Positions 63,101 through 64,000 of a DNA stretch of 64,000 nt are shown here, one piece after another. The DNA is taken from positions 15,598,463 through 15,662,462 of the forward strand of contig CM072895.1 in NCBI GenBank assembly GCA_037013685.1. The letters run 5' to 3'. The notes beneath the pieces are model-generated. The model saw nothing but the letters and a program-made list of their open reading frames with translations. It was not told the DNA's origin and did no database searches. Position numbers and translations under genes: made by a program. Source of the stretch: Acridotheres tristis (taxonomy: Eukaryota; Chordata; Aves; Passeriformes; Sturnidae). Numbering within the stretch: position 1 is the first letter of the stretch; every line of letters begins with the position of its first letter.

Positions 63101-64000
63101 TAAAAGTGAACATAGAACAAGGAAACTCACCTTATTGTATTTAAAAGATACCAAGTTAAGAAAAGCCCACACTTACACCCACTTCCTGACATGACTGTGT
63201 GTCTCAGATGCCCTTAGGAAAACACTTCAGTTCTCACTTCAGCAATCCTGACGCTGGTTCCCACCCTCTGCTGCAGTGGAGACCAGGCCCTGTTTGCAGT
63301 GCTCAGTGCTGAGGCTGAAGCAGGCACAGCCAGGATGTCCCTGGGCAGTGGAGTGTGGGGAACAGCTGTGCTCTCCCTTCACACCTACACACACCTCCTC
63401 GGGTGGCTGTCACATGTCCCCCAGCTTGTTTGACAGCAGTAAGTGCATTGCCTGATGGCAGGATCTGCCTTTTGTTCCAGTGATGCAGAAATGATCTCTA
63501 AGGCTTATTTCTTGGCCTGGCAAATCTGCTTTGAGGGCTGGTGACAGCTGCCATGCTTTTCTTCAGGAAACCCGAATCTTTGCCACCAGGATTAGGAAGT
63601 AAAAGATCTGTTTTGGTTTAGTTCCTCTGCCTTTGCTGTCTGTTCTGGTGGGCTGTTGTCTCTGGTGTGACAGGAACAGGGAACCAATATCAGCTCCAGA
63701 GGGAGCTGCTGCTCTGGGGTCAGAGGTCCAGGCTGAGCTGGGGGGCCATGGGGAGACTGTCCCATAGGCAGTGACACACCTCTGACTACTCCATGCAACC
63801 ACAAAAATCACCTTTGATTTGGACCTTTTTTGTGACAATCCCTTCAGCAACCTTTTGGAAAGGTTGAAGGCAGCACTTGGCCGATGCCCTTGGGTCTTGC
63901 TGTGTGTGGTGCCCCTCCACAGGGAGGCCAGGTGTCCTGTGTGAGCAAAGCCTGGCCAGGCTCCCAGGGCAGCGTGTGGCACAGGGGCCCTGGAGTTCGG
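57170..64000. other. Gene-free flank downstream of SH3GLB1
   Basis: No exon chain, selenocysteine-gene exon or RNA gene recognised. In human the next gene is SELENOF on the opposite strand, but nothing here identifies it. GC content rises after about 63.2 kb, where minus-strand frames up to 139 codons have no domain. Confidence 0.5.

Noticed and set aside
63563..63982. 139-codon minus-strand frame at the window edge, considered as part of the next gene
   Set aside because: No recognisable domain, no splice chain, and composition typical of GC-richer intergenic DNA.

Overview
The window is vertebrate nuclear DNA. It has split genes with GT-AG introns, two CpG-island promoters, microsatellites and long AT-rich non-coding stretches. 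The two genes, the compact introns and the scarcity of interspersed repeats fit a bird best, although another sauropsid cannot be excluded from sequence alone. Gene identities come from remembered protein families, not from a search. No prokaryotic operon, CRISPR array, rRNA, tRNA or intact mobile element was seen.

Layout: 1-7.4 kb is AT-rich flanking DNA with no recognisable gene. From 24.8 kb down to 8.5 kb, on the minus strand, lie 14 coding exons of ODF2L (BCAP, a basal-body/centriole coiled-coil protein). They sum to 1719 nt in one open frame of 572 codons plus stop. Its CpG-island promoter is at about 25.1-25.7 kb. From 25.7 to 32.2 kb is an intergenic gap. A second, larger CpG island at 32.2-33.4 kb contains the first coding exon of SH3GLB1 (endophilin B1/Bif-1) on the plus strand. 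Nine constitutive coding exons run to a stop at 55,276 and sum to 1101 nt (366 aa). Intron 5 also holds the two alternative exons used by the long isoforms: an exon with two competing donors and a 24-nt microexon. After 55.3 kb come the 3' UTR and then gene-free flank to 64 kb.

The two genes are head to head, about 8.1 kb apart start codon to start codon, with nothing resembling CLCA genes between them; in human the CLCA cluster sits between these two genes. They are not known to act in one pathway. ODF2L acts at centrioles and cilia. SH3GLB1 acts in membrane curvature, autophagy and mitochondrial dynamics.

The points most worth a second look are the conserved SH3GLB1 alternative-exon module with a UGC beside the microexon acceptor, a broken Schlafen-like (AlbA_2-type) reading frame inside an ODF2L intron, a GC-AG intron at the start of ODF2L, a 30-bp minisatellite in the ODF2L promoter, and a near-palindromic Maf/AP-1-type site 14 nt before the SH3GLB1 start codon. 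I did not find a wholly new biological system.
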